The notes: generated from the sequence alone by a model not told the origin. DNA of 64,000 bases from Arachidicoccus soli (GCF_003600625.1 NZ_CP032489.1:3596001-3660000), one strand, 5' to 3'. Positions 24,412 through 33,667 are shown, numbered from the stretch's first letter. A program made the numbers and translations.

Positions 24412-25542
24412 TTATTGTTTTGTTACCGAATAAGTACTCGCTAAAATATTTACATCAATTAGATAATTACCACTAACTGATGGGGCGGGTGTATTCGAAC
24501 TTGGCACTGCTCCATCATATAAAAGAGTTCCACCAGCTGCACTTGAACCACCATATTTATTTGACCAGTCACCATTCACTGGTAAGAATAAATATGAACC
24601 TGTAGATGACAACGATAAAGTAATTTGGAATTCGCCATTACTAACCTGTGTAAACTGTTGTGAAGGTAATGGTACGGGATTAGTCCAACCTCCAGCTGTG
24701 GCATCTCCAACTATATACAAATTTGCCGGTATAGGGTTAGTTGTAACTGGCGTAACGGTATAAGTTCCTTTCACAAAATCTACTACAATCTCATACAAAC
24801 CGCTAACAGTAGGGCCAGGTGTATTTGAGCTTGGCACAGCGCCATCAACTAGCAGCGTACCACTTCCGGCAGCATTTCCGCCATACTTATGACTCCAACT
24901 ACCATTTACCGGTAAGAATACAAATGATTTACCACCAATTAAAGGTACAACTGCCGCAAAAACATTACCGTACTGATCTATCTGGGTAAACTTTTGTGAC
25001 GGTGTAGGAACTGGATTATTCCAACCACCAGCTGTAGCATCCCCAACAATATACAAACTATCCGGAGGAGTAATTACAGGTATTGGTTTTTGTGAATATG
25101 GTGTAATAATAATCTGCATTGTATCAGAAAAGACAAAAACATTTGGAGTAATTTGAGATTTTACTCTTGCCAATACAGTATCTTGTACAGCTACAGGATA
25201 GTTTAAATTTAATACCAAATTATTGAAAGCGGCGACAGTATAACTTTTAGTAAGAGTCGCCCCCATACCTATTTCTTGCATTGCTGAGAAAGAAGAATCA
25301 TGATAACTAAATTGTAAAGTATAAGATACAGCTGCCGGATAACCATAATCCGATGCAGTCCAATTAAGAGTGATTCCATTAGAGGAAGAATCTGCCTGCG
25401 TGTAATGCAGATTATTAGCGCTCGCTGTTAATAGAGGCTGTGTACCTTTAGTTGCTGTTAGCATTACGCCATCCTTTTTACAAGAAGCAAATGCAAATAG
25501 TGCAAAAGCAAGCAGGTATATTATTTTATTTAATCGCTTCAT
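24412..25542 (-). CDS. SusE-like outer-membrane starch-binding lipoprotein
   Basis: The 376-residue product is a surface lipoprotein candidate (lipobox FAFASC, C21). An N-terminal SusE-type Ig-like domain (about 35-155) is followed by two tandem modules of about 100 residues each, near 163-265 and 275-376. Both modules open with LYIVGDATAGGW and end with a GGxLLxDGAVPSSNTPxPxVSG segment; they look like SusE/SusF starch-binding modules with aromatic binding residues. It would hold alpha-glucan chains at the cell surface for SusCD. The two modules are unusually alike, suggesting a recent internal duplication. It follows susD by 40 bp and is followed by a stem-loop. Confidence 0.85.
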   Translation of the reverse strand: MKRLNKIIYLLAFALFAFASCKKDGVMLTATKGTQPLLTASANNLHYTQADSSSNGITLNWTASDYGYPAAVSYTLQFSYHDSSFSAMQEIGMGATLTKSYTVAAFNNLVLNLNYPVAVQDTVLARVKSQITPNVFVFSDTMQIIITPYSQKPIPVITPPDSLYIVGDATAGGWNNPVPTPSQKFTQIDQYGNVFAAVVPLIGGKSFVFLPVNGSWSHKYGGNAAGSGTLLVDGAVPSSNTPGPTVSGLYEIVVDFVKGTYTVTPVTTNPIPANLYIVGDATAGGWTNPVPLPSQQFTQVSNGEFQITLSLSSTGSYLFLPVNGDWSNKYGGSSAAGGTLLYDGAVPSSNTPAPSVSGNYLIDVNILASTYSVTKQ

Positions 25543-25582
25543 ACTATTTTATATTTTAAAATGCGAATAATTGATTTTATGA

Positions 25583-27169
25583 TTATTTAGTAGTACCACC
25601 ATATCCTGGGTTCTGCACTAGATTAGTATTACTTACAATATCTGATGAAGGAATAGGATATAAATTATATTTATCTTCTACGCTTCTTCCTCCGGCTGTA
25701 CCACCCTTCCAAGGCCAGATATATGTTGAAGTGGTAAACTCTCCAAAGCGTATTAAGTCGGTTCTTCTAAATCCTTCAATATACAATTCTCTTGCGCGTT
25801 CATCCAAAATAAAGGGTAAACTTATGCTGGTAACATCACCAGAAGTATTGCCATAAGCGCGTTCGCGCAATTTGTTGATATAAGAAATGGCTGTTGCCAT
25901 ATCTCCCCCTGTACCACCACGCAATACCGCTTCTGCATAGATTAGATATTGTTCTCCTAAACGAAACAATGGGAAATCGGTAGAAACATATACGCTAGCA
26001 TTAGCAGGTGTAGTGCCATCTGAATTCATATTGCTAAACTTAGCGGTTTTGATGCCTTGTGCGAAAGTAGATACAGAACTAATGTCATACACATTGCCTT
26101 GCAAAAGTTTTGCTCTGCTATCATTAGAAGTCGTATAATCAGATCCAAACAATTTTGGCAATGGAGATCTTGCACGATTACCGCCCCATCCCCCACCAGG
26201 AACTCCATAAGCGCTTGGACCACCTGGAATATTTCCATCGATACAACCATTTACTAAGAAGGTAGTACCTCCGTAGTTTTGCGTTTGATTAAGGTCATAA
26301 TTGATAGACAAAATTGTTTCAGGATTGTTCTTATTATCGTCTGCCATAAATAAATTTTTATATTTTGGCATTAAAGAATAACCAGCATTAATAACTTTTG
26401 TAGCATAAGTAATAGCATCTGTGCTTCTATCTGTACCGGTATATACTTTAGCATTTAGATATAATCTTGCCAATAATGCCCAATCAGCGGCCTGATCGGC
26501 ACGACCATATTCGTTTGTTTTTGGTGCTGCCAAATCAGGAATTATTGCCAACAATTCGCTTTCAACGTATTTGAATAAGTCGGCACGCATAATCTGTTTT
26601 GGAGGAACCGTTCCAATAAGGCTATTCTCATCGATAAATGGTGGGTTGCCAAATAAATCCATTAATACCCAATATTGATAGGCTCTTAAAAATCTTGCTT
26701 CGGCACGATAATGTGTCAAATCTGTTGCAGAAATACCTGAAGCAGGTTTTTCCGTTGATCTTAGAAAAGAATTTACCACAGTAATTTGATAAAGACTACG
26801 ATTGTACAAACCATTTAAAAGAATGTTACCCGAAGTCCAAGACATAAAGTTGAGATCGGAAATACCCGGATCGCCCCAAGCACAAATAGACTCGTCGGTT
26901 GGCAATTCTTGTGCATTCCAATATAGGCGTAAAAAGTCGGAAGTACCGGCATCTATACCGCCCAAGTCTGAACTACCCGAGCCTGTGCTTCCCGTAAGTG
27001 CAAAAGCCCCATATACTTTTGCAAGTGCTTCTTTGGTGCTCGCAGCGGTACTAAATACGTCTTGAGCAGTAGTGGTATTGATGGGTACTCTATTCAAATC
27101 TTTGTTACAAGAAAAAGTAGTAAGTGCCAACGCCCCCGCTAATATGATATTTGAAATATGTTTGTTCAT
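25583..27169 (-). CDS. susD: SusD/RagB family outer-membrane nutrient-binding lipoprotein
   Basis: SusD-type proteins form the hinged lid on SusC and bind the glycan at the surface. This 528-residue example has a lipoprotein signal (LALTTFSC, C21) and the helical TPR-like SusD fold. It includes the family's N-terminal helix region (PINTTTAQDVFSTAASTKEA), the RAEARFLRAYQYWVLMDLFG segment (about 152-171) and the C-terminal ERARELYIEGFRRTDLIRFG motif (about 457-476). The partner susC is 20 bp upstream and susE 40 bp downstream. The gene symbol is used for the family role and ligand context (starch); orthology to Bacteroides SusD is not proven. Confidence 0.92.
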   Translation of the reverse strand: MNKHISNIILAGALALTTFSCNKDLNRVPINTTTAQDVFSTAASTKEALAKVYGAFALTGSTGSGSSDLGGIDAGTSDFLRLYWNAQELPTDESICAWGDPGISDLNFMSWTSGNILLNGLYNRSLYQITVVNSFLRSTEKPASGISATDLTHYRAEARFLRAYQYWVLMDLFGNPPFIDENSLIGTVPPKQIMRADLFKYVESELLAIIPDLAAPKTNEYGRADQAADWALLARLYLNAKVYTGTDRSTDAITYATKVINAGYSLMPKYKNLFMADDNKNNPETILSINYDLNQTQNYGGTTFLVNGCIDGNIPGGPSAYGVPGGGWGGNRARSPLPKLFGSDYTTSNDSRAKLLQGNVYDISSVSTFAQGIKTAKFSNMNSDGTTPANASVYVSTDFPLFRLGEQYLIYAEAVLRGGTGGDMATAISYINKLRERAYGNTSGDVTSISLPFILDERARELYIEGFRRTDLIRFGEFTTSTYIWPWKGGTAGGRSVEDKYNLYPIPSSDIVSNTNLVQNPGYGGTTK

Positions 27170-27189
27170 TTCTTTATTAATTATAAAAA

Positions 27190-30153
27190 TTAAAAATTAA
27201 GATTCAGACCTAAAGTGTAAACACGCGGATTAGGATATAATTGATTGTCAATCCCACTATAAATTTCCGGATCCAAACCTGTATATTTGGTTACAATAAA
27301 TACGTTTTGAACATTCCCACTAATGGTCAAATTGGTTCTATCAGAATGGAATATTTTTCCAAGATTATAAGAGATACCAATATTATCCATTTTCAGGAAA
27401 GAAGCATTTTGTACATAATAATCTGACTGCATATCGTAAGAGTTACTACCAATAAAATTTGTATTTAAAATATCAGTAGATGCATTTGCCAAATAATTAT
27501 TAATCGCCATATTACGAGCAACGCCCATATTTGATGCTACATTGTTATAAACATAGTTACCAATGTTAGCACGTAAAACTGTACTAAAACTCCATTTTTT
27601 ATAAGTAAAATTGGTGCTGAAACCTAAAGTCCATTTTGGATAAGGAGAATGATAAAAATACTGGTCGTCAATTGGGTTTATCGCACCATCGCCATTCAAG
27701 TCTGCATAAGCACCTTCAATAGGTTTGCCTTGTGAATTATATACTTGTTTGTAAACCAAAAATGAGTTTGGTTCCTGACCTACATATTCCTCTTGTATCG
27801 TTTGTCCAGTTGCGCCACTAATACCACCAACCGGTATTCCTTTAAAGGATGAATCTGGGTTTTGTGTAAGTTTGGTAATTTTACTATTGTTGTATGCCGC
27901 ATTAAAATTAATAGTCCATTGCGCATCCGTAGTTTGAATAGGAATTAAGCTTAAATTCAATTCTACTCCTTTACTTACCATTTCTCCTACGTTACCAATT
28001 AATTGATTGGTAAAATTGGTACCTACAGGAAGAAGTGCATTTATTAATAAATTTTTGGTATGCTTATGATATACGTCTATACTACCTGAAATTCTATCTT
28101 TCAAAAATCCAAAATCAATACCGGCATTTGCCGAAGTCGTAGTTTCCCAAGTTAATGCCTCATTATAAGGTGAAGGTGTGTACATGTTATAATAGTTGTC
28201 TCCAAATTGGTATTTAGAAACATTATCACTCAAATAATAACCAGGGTAAAACTGGTAGTTTCCAATGCCGCCCTGATTAGCTGTTTTACCATCGCTCACA
28301 CGCAGTTTTAAAGTGGAAATTGTTTTGGAGTTTTTCAAAAAGTTTTCTTTTGCTATATTCCATGCTAGCGATACAGAAGGGAAAGTAACCCAACGATAAC
28401 CGGGTGCCAATTTGGAAGAACCATCTCTACGAATAGACGCTGTTAATACATATTTTTCGTCATACGTATATATCAAACGACCAAGATAAGAGACGAGAGA
28501 ATTTTGTTGCAAACCCGTAGGATAAAGCACCGGTGTAGATCCTGGGATGGTATCTCCCGCAAAATCATAATTACGATAATTATTATTTGTATATTTAGTA
28601 TCTTGATAAGCATAAGTGGCCATCGCATTAATATGGCTTTTTATCGAAGAGAAAGTTTTATCGTAATTCAAAGTATATTCTGCTAAAACATTTTGATTTT
28701 TGTTATTATATATATTATTCGTTCCTCGAGCTGCATCATTATTCGCTTTCCAAGCATTTGCCGAAGTAGAGTCTTCTCTTGTAAAGCCATTGGTCGTAGC
28801 CACATCATAACCAAAGTTGGCTATAAAATGTAATTCGGGTAGAAATTGAAAGCTATAATCGAGTTTCAAATTTCCAAATCCGCGGTTATACTTACTTTCG
28901 TCATCACGTTGCATAAGTAAAGCCACTGGATTCAATGCCGCATTCGGATTGAGCACACCGCCATTCATCCATTGATGATAACCTCCAAAAAATATATTGC
29001 TCGGGTCATACACTGGTTGCGTAGGGTCGTAAACAACCGCTGCGCCAATAGCACCTTGGTTGGCATTGTAATTTTTGGTAAGACTACCATTTAGGTTTAA
29101 TTCCACTTTCAAATGGTTTTGTAAGAAAGAAGGTGTTAAACTCAACGAACCGGTTGTCCTTTTCATTTTATCAGTCTTCAAAATACCATCTTGGTTTAAA
29201 TAGCCAACAGACAATCTGTAAGGTAGTTTACCCACACCGCCTGAGATACTCAAACTATTATTTGTAGTAAGTGCAGTTTGATAAATTTCCTTTTGCCAAT
29301 CTGTATTAGCCGTACCCTCCAAAGATCTTTCAGTAGAATCGAAGTAAGGATTGGTGTTGATATAATTTCTAAATTGATTGGCACTCAGCACATCTACATA
29401 TTTTTTGATCTTAGCAACGGAAAATTGTGTATTAAAATTTAATTTTACTTGACCCGGTGTACCTTTTTTAGTCGTAATTAAAATAACACCACCAGAAGCC
29501 TGCGAACCATAAATGGCTGCCGAAGCCGCATCTTTCAAGATAGTGATAGTAGCAATATCATTGGGGTTTACATATCCCGAAAAAGGCAGACCATCAACAA
29601 CAACTAAAGGGTCTGAAGAGCCATTTATAGTGGAAATACCACGCACGCGAATAGTACCGCCACTACCCGGATGACCACCGTTGGAAGTAACAGAAATACC
29701 TGCAGCTTTACCTGCAATCATTTGGTCAAAACTGGTTATAGTTCCCTTTTGAAAATCTTTGGTAGTTAAAGTGGTAACTGCACCAGAAACGTCTTGTTTC
29801 CTTACAGCACCATAACCAATAACAACCACATCAGTTAAATGCGAACTGCTGTCTAAATAGAGAGCCGCATTTATATGATCACTTGTAATGGGCAATTCCT
29901 GTTTGCGATAACCCACATAAGAAAAAACAAGCGTTTTAGCGTTGGCATCAGCCAAAATCTTATAAACACCTGAAGGATCGGTAAAAGTACCTTTACCTGT
30001 TTCCTTAATCAAAACAGAGACACCTGCCATGGGCACATTTCCTTGCCCGGTAACCACACCAGAAATTGTGTGCGTTTGCTGTGCCGTTGCCGATCCGCCT
30101 AAAAGCAGCAAAAATGCAAAAGACAGAAATTGTAGTAATTGCTTGCATTTCAT
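27190..30153 (-). CDS. susC: SusC/RagA family TonB-dependent outer-membrane transporter
   Basis: The product is the TonB-dependent channel that imports oligosaccharides together with SusD. It is 987 residues, normal for the family. It has a signal peptide (ending GSATAQ, about 25), a carboxypeptidase-D-regulatory-like beta domain (about 30-105) and a TonB-box/plug region (from DVVVIGYGAVRKQDVSGAVT, about 108-127). The 22-strand barrel closes with GLNLNF. It is the first gene of the locus. Its predicted promoter and tandem operator repeats lie in the 301-bp gap separating it from the LacI-type regulator. Energy would come from the TonB-ExbB-ExbD complex encoded elsewhere. Confidence 0.93.
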   Translation of the reverse strand: MKCKQLLQFLSFAFLLLLGGSATAQQTHTISGVVTGQGNVPMAGVSVLIKETGKGTFTDPSGVYKILADANAKTLVFSYVGYRKQELPITSDHINAALYLDSSSHLTDVVVIGYGAVRKQDVSGAVTTLTTKDFQKGTITSFDQMIAGKAAGISVTSNGGHPGSGGTIRVRGISTINGSSDPLVVVDGLPFSGYVNPNDIATITILKDAASAAIYGSQASGGVILITTKKGTPGQVKLNFNTQFSVAKIKKYVDVLSANQFRNYINTNPYFDSTERSLEGTANTDWQKEIYQTALTTNNSLSISGGVGKLPYRLSVGYLNQDGILKTDKMKRTTGSLSLTPSFLQNHLKVELNLNGSLTKNYNANQGAIGAAVVYDPTQPVYDPSNIFFGGYHQWMNGGVLNPNAALNPVALLMQRDDESKYNRGFGNLKLDYSFQFLPELHFIANFGYDVATTNGFTREDSTSANAWKANNDAARGTNNIYNNKNQNVLAEYTLNYDKTFSSIKSHINAMATYAYQDTKYTNNNYRNYDFAGDTIPGSTPVLYPTGLQQNSLVSYLGRLIYTYDEKYVLTASIRRDGSSKLAPGYRWVTFPSVSLAWNIAKENFLKNSKTISTLKLRVSDGKTANQGGIGNYQFYPGYYLSDNVSKYQFGDNYYNMYTPSPYNEALTWETTTSANAGIDFGFLKDRISGSIDVYHKHTKNLLINALLPVGTNFTNQLIGNVGEMVSKGVELNLSLIPIQTTDAQWTINFNAAYNNSKITKLTQNPDSSFKGIPVGGISGATGQTIQEEYVGQEPNSFLVYKQVYNSQGKPIEGAYADLNGDGAINPIDDQYFYHSPYPKWTLGFSTNFTYKKWSFSTVLRANIGNYVYNNVASNMGVARNMAINNYLANASTDILNTNFIGSNSYDMQSDYYVQNASFLKMDNIGISYNLGKIFHSDRTNLTISGNVQNVFIVTKYTGLDPEIYSGIDNQLYPNPRVYTLGLNLNF

Positions 30154-30212
30154 AATTACTCGATTGGTTTAATTTTAAAATAATTTTTAATTCAAATGCC
30201 GGGTTGTTTTGG

Positions 30213-30233
30213 TTGCAAAAATTTGTTTTGCAA
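30213..30233. repeat. Inverted repeat in the susC leader
   Basis: TTGCAAAA and TTTTGCAA (8-bp arms) flank a 5-bp centre. It lies between the operator repeats and susC, inside the predicted 5' untranslated RNA, and could form a hairpin or be a second protein-binding site. Confidence 0.4.
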
Positions 30234-30240
30234 TGTTTTC

Positions 30241-30264
30241 GGTAACGTTCCCGGAAACGTTCCC
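30241..30264. promoter_or_regulatory. Tandem LacI-type operator repeats upstream of susC
   Basis: Two directly adjacent 12-bp units read GGTAACGTTCCC and GGAAACGTTCCC. Each is a near-palindrome around a central CG (AACGTT core, one mismatched pair), the typical form of LacI-family operators. They lie about 9-32 bp downstream of the predicted susC start site and 89 bp before the susC ATG. A LacI-family gene is next door, so it is the natural candidate to bind here and repress (or block elongation of) the starch operon until a maltodextrin signal is present. Confidence 0.7.
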
Positions 30265-30279
30265 GAATTAAATAAAAAG

Positions 30280-30287
30280 CTAAAGTA
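30280..30287 (-). promoter_or_regulatory. Predicted susC promoter
   Basis: The minus strand reads TACTTTAG, one mismatch from TAnnTTTG, with a TTG (30308-30310) 20 bp upstream as -33. The start site would be near 30273, giving a leader of about 120 nt that contains the operator repeats and an inverted repeat. The remainder of the 301-bp gap (30311-30454) shows no further recognisable element. Confidence 0.45.
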
Positions 30288-30454
30288 GAATTAATATTTT
30301 TAACAAACAAGTATTTGTTCAAGAAATTTTAAATATTTTTTTAGAGAAATACCTTAGATACAAGCGTTATCATCAACATTTTTGGCATTTATTTTACATA
30401 CAGTCGTTTGTTTTACAGTTTGTTGAATAAATAATCAGCGGAAGTCATTCTTGG

Positions 30455-31465
30455 CTATAAAGTGGTCGAAACCCGATGAATAATTTCAGCTTCCAAAACT
30501 ACTTCTTTCTGTAAAAGTGGTTTATCTTTCAAAATATCGAAAAGCAATTCGGCAGCTTTGGTACCTAATTCTTCAGCAGGTTGTGTGATAGTTGATAGAG
30601 AGGGATTGAGCAATGAAGCAATACTTAAATTAGAATAGCCAATAATTTTTACTTCTTCCGGAATCTTTATTTTTTCGTCCAAGCAGACTGTATAGGATGC
30701 AGTTGCCAAACGCTCTACCGAAGCAAGAATCGCTTTAGGCTTATAAGTAAGCAGTGTATGCTTGATAATTTGGCAAGATTCTTCAAGATCATTACTGCAG
30801 TCCACCACTAAGTTTTCATTGAGCTTTACTTTACATTTCTTATGTGCATCTACAAAGCCTTTCATACGTGCATTACCAATAGATACATTTTTATCGATAA
30901 CCAATAAAGCTACCGGATCACAATGATTATTCAATAAATATTCAGTGGCTTTAAAACTACTATCGTAATCATCCGTAATTACTTTTGGCACATCTATATC
31001 GTCGTAAACTCTGTCGAAAAATACAAGCGGAATATGACTCTGTTTTAATTTATTGATATATTGATGATCGTTTCCTTCGCCCGAAACCGACATAATAATA
31101 CCTTCTACACGACCATTATACAAGTCTTCCACAATCTCAACTTCCTTCTGATACAAACTATCTGTAACATAAATTAAGGTATGATACCCATTGGCTTGCG
31201 CCACTCTTTCTATGCCTTTTACTGCAAGCGAAAAAAAGTTATTGGCCAACTCCGGCATGATAACGGCAATAGTTCTGCTCTTTGAGTCTCTTAAATTACT
31301 CGCGTAAATATTGGGGTAATAACCTAGCTCTTTTGCCTTGTCTAAAATATATTGTTTGGTATCAGCATTTATATCACCTTTATCTCTAAAAGCGCGCGAA
31401 ACGGTGGATGTAGATAGATTAAGCGCTACAGCCAATTCTTTAATATTAATAAACGATTTAGACAT
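30455..31465 (-). CDS. LacI family transcriptional regulator of the alpha-glucan locus
   Basis: The 336-residue protein has an N-terminal helix-turn-helix (IKELAVALNLSTSTVSRAFR, 7-26). The hinge helix follows, then a periplasmic-binding-protein-like sensor domain (about 60-330; TIAVIMPELANNFFSLAVKG near 70-89 is the usual first strand and helix). This family binds palindromic operators and is released or activated by a sugar. Its location 301 bp upstream of susC on the same strand, with LacI-style operators between, points to local control of the starch genes. Canonical Bacteroides sus uses the unrelated SusR. A weak -7 (TACATTGC) precedes the ATG at 31465. Confidence 0.9.
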   Translation of the reverse strand: MSKSFINIKELAVALNLSTSTVSRAFRDKGDINADTKQYILDKAKELGYYPNIYASNLRDSKSRTIAVIMPELANNFFSLAVKGIERVAQANGYHTLIYVTDSLYQKEVEIVEDLYNGRVEGIIMSVSGEGNDHQYINKLKQSHIPLVFFDRVYDDIDVPKVITDDYDSSFKATEYLLNNHCDPVALLVIDKNVSIGNARMKGFVDAHKKCKVKLNENLVVDCSNDLEESCQIIKHTLLTYKPKAILASVERLATASYTVCLDEKIKIPEEVKIIGYSNLSIASLLNPSLSTITQPAEELGTKAAELLFDILKDKPLLQKEVVLEAEIIHRVSTTL

Positions 31466-31519
31466 GAAAAAGAAATTGGATGCAATGTAGTATTTTTTTA
31501 AAAGGAAGTTTCATACTTT

Positions 31520-32131
31520 TTACAATTCAGTCACTCCACCAGAGATTACAAATTTCATCGCGTCTGTAGAAGGGATATGATCTTTCATCAATTTCGTTTT
31601 ATCTCTAGGCACAATATAAGTAATTCCGGAAATGGCATATGAAATAGGAACGTAAACGACTACATGATCTAACATATCAAACTGGCTCGCATCATTTTGT
31701 GTAATAAATCCTATACGCCAAACATCTGCACCATCTACGTTTACAAGAACAGGTCTATCAAATTTTTTCTCATTACCTGAGAAAGCTTTCAAAAAATCTT
31801 TGACCGAAGAGTAAATTAATTTTATACCAGGCGTCTTTCCTAACAAGGACCCTAAGAAATCTATAAACTGTCCAAAAACAAAAGAGGAAGAGGCCCATCC
31901 TATAAAAATCATTATTAAAGTAATCAGCAAGAAACCTACACCAGGAATATGAGAATCATCATTTATCCTACCGGGGAATAGACTCCCAAACAAGTTGGGC
32001 AGCAAATTATCAATACTCTCAAATAACCAGAATACAAAATAAAGTGTAACTGCAATGGGCGCAATCACAATCACACCTTGAAAAAAATAGCGAAACGCCT
32101 TTTTAAGTGTGGCTTTTAAAGAGTTGTTCAT
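31520..32131 (-). CDS. DUF502 family membrane protein
   Basis: This 203-residue protein matches DUF502: a first membrane helix (about 15-36, FFQGVIVIAPIAVTLYFVFW), a polar segment, a second helix (about 64-86) and a soluble C-terminal domain. The last part includes a D-x-V-V-V-Y-V-P segment followed by SGITYIVPRDK. The family is widespread and uncharacterised, with plant homologues called LCV/COV. It is divergent from the SDR gene; its exact-match -7 element lies 20 bp upstream of the ATG. Confidence 0.82.
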   Translation of the reverse strand: MNNSLKATLKKAFRYFFQGVIVIAPIAVTLYFVFWLFESIDNLLPNLFGSLFPGRINDDSHIPGVGFLLITLIMIFIGWASSSFVFGQFIDFLGSLLGKTPGIKLIYSSVKDFLKAFSGNEKKFDRPVLVNVDGADVWRIGFITQNDASQFDMLDHVVVYVPISYAISGITYIVPRDKTKLMKDHIPSTDAMKFVISGGVTEL

Positions 32132-32150
32132 AATAGTAAATTTTATTCGT

Positions 32151-32158
32151 CAAAATTA
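32151..32158 (-). promoter_or_regulatory. Predicted -7 element of the DUF502 gene
   Basis: The minus strand reads TAATTTTG, an exact TAnnTTTG match, giving a leader of about 16 nt before the ATG at 32131. It is only 5 bp from the divergent SDR -7 element. Confidence 0.45.
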
Positions 32159-32163
32159 GAAAG

Positions 32164-32171
32164 TACATTTG
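32164..32171 (+). promoter_or_regulatory. Predicted -7 element of the SDR gene
   Basis: TACATTTG is an exact TAnnTTTG match about 40 nt before the SDR ATG at 32214. Because it abuts the DUF502 -7 element, the two promoters probably compete for polymerase. Confidence 0.45.
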
Positions 32172-32213
32172 ATGTTTCTTACTTTTATTTTAGTTTAATC
32201 ATTAAATACAATT

Positions 32214-32921
32214 ATGAATATAGTTATAACCGGCGCTACAAAAGGAATTGGCAACGCAATTGTTGAAATTTTCGTAGCGGACAAAAGCGCACATCATTTT
32301 TTTCTTTGTGCGCGTAATGAAAGTGAATTAAACAAATCGAAAATATTTATCGAAGAAAAATCCTCAAAGCATAAAGTAACTACTCTTGTTTGCGATTTAG
32401 AAATTAAAGATCAAGTACAAGTTTTTGCCAATCTCATTTTAGCCACAAATGAACCGGTAGATATATTGGTAAACAATGCAGGGCTGTATTTTCCGGGAAG
32501 TTGTTACAATGAAGAAGAAGGTGTTTTAGAAAAAATGTTGAACGTAAACCTTTTCAGTGCTTATCATCTTTCGCGGGCATTATTAGGGCCTATGATTGAA
32601 AAAAAACAAGGTCATATTTTCAATATCTGCTCAATTGCTGCATTAAAAGCCTATGGCAACGGAGGCAGTTATAGCATTAGCAAATATGCGCTTTCCGGCT
32701 TTACCAAAAATCTACGCGAAGAGCTAAAACCCTTCGGAATTAAAGTCACAGGAGTGTACCCCGGTGCGACCATGTCTGACAGCTGGAAAGGTAGCGGCAT
32801 TGAGGAAAGTAGAATTATGGAAGCTAACGATATCGCAAAAATGATATATGCAGCAGCACAGCTTTCACCACAAGCAGTAGTAGAAGATATCATTTTGCGC
32901 CCTCAATTAGGCGATTTATAA
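32214..32921 (+). CDS. Short-chain dehydrogenase/reductase
   Basis: The 235-residue protein is a classical SDR with a Rossmann fold. The cofactor motif is TGATKGIG (6-13), followed by NNAG (87-90) and the catalytic S140, Y153 and K157 (YSISK). An arginine in the first loop (CARNESEL) favours NADPH. The substrate cannot be told; the ordering resembles the SDR group that includes YdfG/3-ketoacyl-type reductases. It ends 2 bp before the end of the convergent PcrB-like gene. Confidence 0.9.
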   Translation: MNIVITGATKGIGNAIVEIFVADKSAHHFFLCARNESELNKSKIFIEEKSSKHKVTTLVCDLEIKDQVQVFANLILATNEPVDILVNNAGLYFPGSCYNEEEGVLEKMLNVNLFSAYHLSRALLGPMIEKKQGHIFNICSIAALKAYGNGGSYSISKYALSGFTKNLREELKPFGIKVTGVYPGATMSDSWKGSGIEESRIMEANDIAKMIYAAAQLSPQAVVEDIILRPQLGDL

Positions 32922-32923
32922 GG

Positions 32924-33667
32924 CTAAACAGCATGTATTGCTGTGCTTATTTCTTTAATCAAAGAAATATCTTTTTCAATAGCATTACCTACAACAATTA
33001 CATCAGCACCGGCTTTACAGTTGGCTACTGCTTTCTCAGGTGTTGTAATTCCTCCTCCTACGACAAGCGGCACATTAATGTTTTGTGAAACACGCTCAAT
33101 CATTTTTACATTTATGGGGTTTAATGCACCACTACCGGCATCCATATAAATCAGTTTCAATCCCAACATTTCTCCCGCCATGGCTGTGCATAGAGCAATG
33201 TCATTTTTATCTGCAGGAATGGGGGCTGTATTGGCAATATAAGAAACTGATGTTGGTGCGCCACCATCTATGACCATATAACCTGTAGGGATAATTTCTA
33301 AGCCACTTTGTTTAATCATCGGCGCACTTAGTACATGCTGACCTATTAACAAATCCGCATTTCTACCGGAAATTAAAGAAAGAAAAAATAATGCATCTGC
33401 ATAGCAAGAAACCTGTGATGGCGCACCTGGAAACAAAATAACAGGTATTGTACAGTTGGCCTTTATTTGTTGAATATTCTCGTTCACCGTATTCACAACA
33501 ACCAAACTCCCACCTACAAAAAAATAATCCACCTTGGCTTCTATGGCCTGCGATACAATTTTTTCAATATCATTCTTATGCATTTTATCCGGGTCTATCA
33601 ACACGGCAAAAGATTTTTGTCGATTTTGTTTCCGCTCAACAATTTGCTGATAAATATGCTGATCCAT
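32924..33667 (-). CDS. PcrB/GGGPS-type (poly)prenylglyceryl phosphate synthase
   Basis: The 247-residue TIM-barrel protein matches the geranylgeranylglyceryl/heptaprenylglyceryl phosphate synthase family, which joins a polyprenyl diphosphate to sn-glycerol-1-phosphate. Visible motifs are FAVLIDPDK near 20-28, FVGGSL near 50-55, YMDAGSGA (about 174-181) and VVGGGI (about 205-210), which hold the phosphate. Such enzymes make ether lipids in Archaea. Bacteroidota homologues exist, but their lipid product is not well defined, and a G1P dehydrogenase is not visible nearby. The ATG at 33667 is preceded closely by a near-consensus TATATTGA, so the leader may be very short. Confidence 0.88.
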   Translation of the reverse strand: MDQHIYQQIVERKQNRQKSFAVLIDPDKMHKNDIEKIVSQAIEAKVDYFFVGGSLVVVNTVNENIQQIKANCTIPVILFPGAPSQVSCYADALFFLSLISGRNADLLIGQHVLSAPMIKQSGLEIIPTGYMVIDGGAPTSVSYIANTAPIPADKNDIALCTAMAGEMLGLKLIYMDAGSGALNPINVKMIERVSQNINVPLVVGGGITTPEKAVANCKAGADVIVVGNAIEKDISLIKEISTAIHAV

